Source of the DNA: Prosapia bicincta
Taxonomy: Eukaryota > Arthropoda > Insecta > Hemiptera > Cercopidae
Assembly: GCA_036971475.1 (NCBI GenBank)
Contig: JBAIZL010000008.1
Coordinates: 3,632,501 to 3,696,500, forward strand
Direction: 5' to 3'
Length of the DNA stretch: 64,000 nt
Each line of letters starts with the position of its first letter. Positions within the stretch are counted from its first letter, which is position 1. The translations under genes and the position numbers were made by a program. This document shows positions 63,040 to 64,000 of this stretch, one piece after another. The notes beneath the pieces are model-generated. The model saw only the letters and a list, made by a program, of their open reading frames with translations. It was not told the origin of the DNA and did not search any database.

Positions 63040-63239
63040 CTGTAAAATAATAATGATGTTTTAAATTACTTTAGTGAAAATTATTGTTATTGCCTATAAC
63101 AAATTTTAACAATTAACATCTTATTTTACTCTAAAAGTAGATTAGAGAAAACTATGTTTAACATATTTACAAGGGTTATAAAACCCAAAAGGGTTATAAA
63201 ACTAAAGTAAATAAAATAAACAAAAATTATAATATTTGC

Positions 63240-64000
63240 AATATAAACTGTTGCCACGGCAGTTGCTCTATCGCTTGTGGGCACCAGAGGATAGCAACTG
63301 CTAAGTGATGCCCACTGTTTCCCTCTGCTGGCTTCTTTGTACCCTTGTTTCATGGAGTGTTTCAGGGCTGTATCGATAAGGTATTTGGCAGAGGTGAGGC
63401 TGGCTTCTGCGTAGGTTCGTTGCATCTGTGCTCCATGTTTTGCTAGGTCGTCTGCTCGTTCGTTACCTGTGATGCCAACGTGACTTGGGATCCACTGAAG
63501 GCTAATTGACCATTCATTTTCAAAAGATGTGAGATTGCTTCTTGGCAGTGGAATATGTTAGAACAGTCTGTTGAAGAATTGTCGGCTATTGTAATTATGG
63601 CGGCTTGGGAGTCTATAAAGAAAACAGCTTATTGGTGGTTCGTTGCTGAGTGATGAGCAGCAAGTGCCTCTGCGGCCAGTCGCACGGCCGTTACTTCCCC
63701 ATCAAAATTACTTGCGTTTGCCCCCAACGCCATAGTGATTTAAAATAGCTTGGAAAAAGCGCCAGCTCCAGTAGGAAACAGTTTAGATCCATCGGTGTAG
63801 ACGTGCAGCCAGTCTAATTCAGAATATAAGGTGTGGATTGTCTCAAGGGCAGGAATCTTTAGTTCTTCTGGGAGTGCAAGATACTTGGGGGTCTTAAAGT
63901 ATAGTAACGATAATCTTTTGAGAGGCATGGCAACAGTCGACCTGTTGAAAGTTTTGAGCAGGGTTGGATTTCATTCACCGATGTTATACTTTCTTCTCAG
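63240..64000 (-). pseudogene. RNase H end of a non-LTR retrotransposon (I/Jockey-type superfamily)
   Basis: Minus-strand pieces: LDWLHVYTDGSKLF with GAGAF (63740-63928; first catalytic Asp), then after shifts WSINLQWIPSHVGITGNERA and DDLAKHGAQMQRTYAEAS (third and fourth acidic residues), then GKQWASL near 63310. YTDGSK and QWIPSHVGxxGNExAD are RNase H signatures of insect non-LTR elements. Stops and indels break the frame near 63735 and 63540. The element continues past the window end. It sits in the intron upstream of the exon at 62903-63039. Confidence 0.8.

Overview
The window is an AT-rich stretch of an animal nuclear genome, most likely an insect. It has short exons with GT/AG splice sites, introns of 1-14 kb, and many mariner, piggyBac, hAT, Tigger/pogo and Penelope-like (PLE) insertions. 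The order or species cannot be fixed from the sequence. No prokaryotic features are seen.

Host gene. One gene runs through most of the window on the minus strand. It is an Apaf-1 (insect Dark) orthologue, the scaffold of the apoptosome. I assembled 12 exons between 63039 and 10968. All splice phases agree, and together they give 671 residues plus a stop. The window holds the NB-ARC domain after the P-loop, the winged helix with an IHD motif, the helical HD2 arm, and a short WD40 region ending at TAA 10968-10970. A poly(A) signal lies at 10942-10947. The CARD and P-loop exons must lie beyond 64000. The visible WD40 part is only about 245 residues, far less than the two propellers of vertebrate Apaf-1.

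Layout. 1-10.9 kb is downstream of the gene. It holds a foldback repeat with a HARBI1-like fragment, a hAT element with 8-bp target duplications, a TTAA MITE nested in it, a deleted piggyBac directly abutting it, and a Tigger composite inserted into a PLE. 11-31 kb is the WD40/HD2 part of the gene. Its introns carry PLE foldbacks, two mariners flanking one exon, a TTAA MITE and five copies of a repeat, two of which have a tRNA-like head. 31-39.7 kb is an intron with a dead mariner, a 257-bp palindrome, a possible solo LTR, a second Tigger composite, a 1.5-kb PLE palindrome and a minisatellite. 40-49 kb holds NB-ARC exons with mariner, Tigger, PLE and TTAA elements. 49-63 kb is one 13.8-kb intron with an RT-bearing PLE. 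63.2-64 kb is the RNase H end of a non-LTR retrotransposon.

Most unusual signal. Penelope-like fragments coding for GIY-YIG nuclease occur at least nine times, mostly as foldbacks. Many carry hammerhead-ribozyme-like motifs at their ends. Five copies of one family keep three perfect stems but have an altered core in which both members of the C3-G8 pair appear changed together (U and A). One solo insertion ends exactly at the predicted cleavage position.
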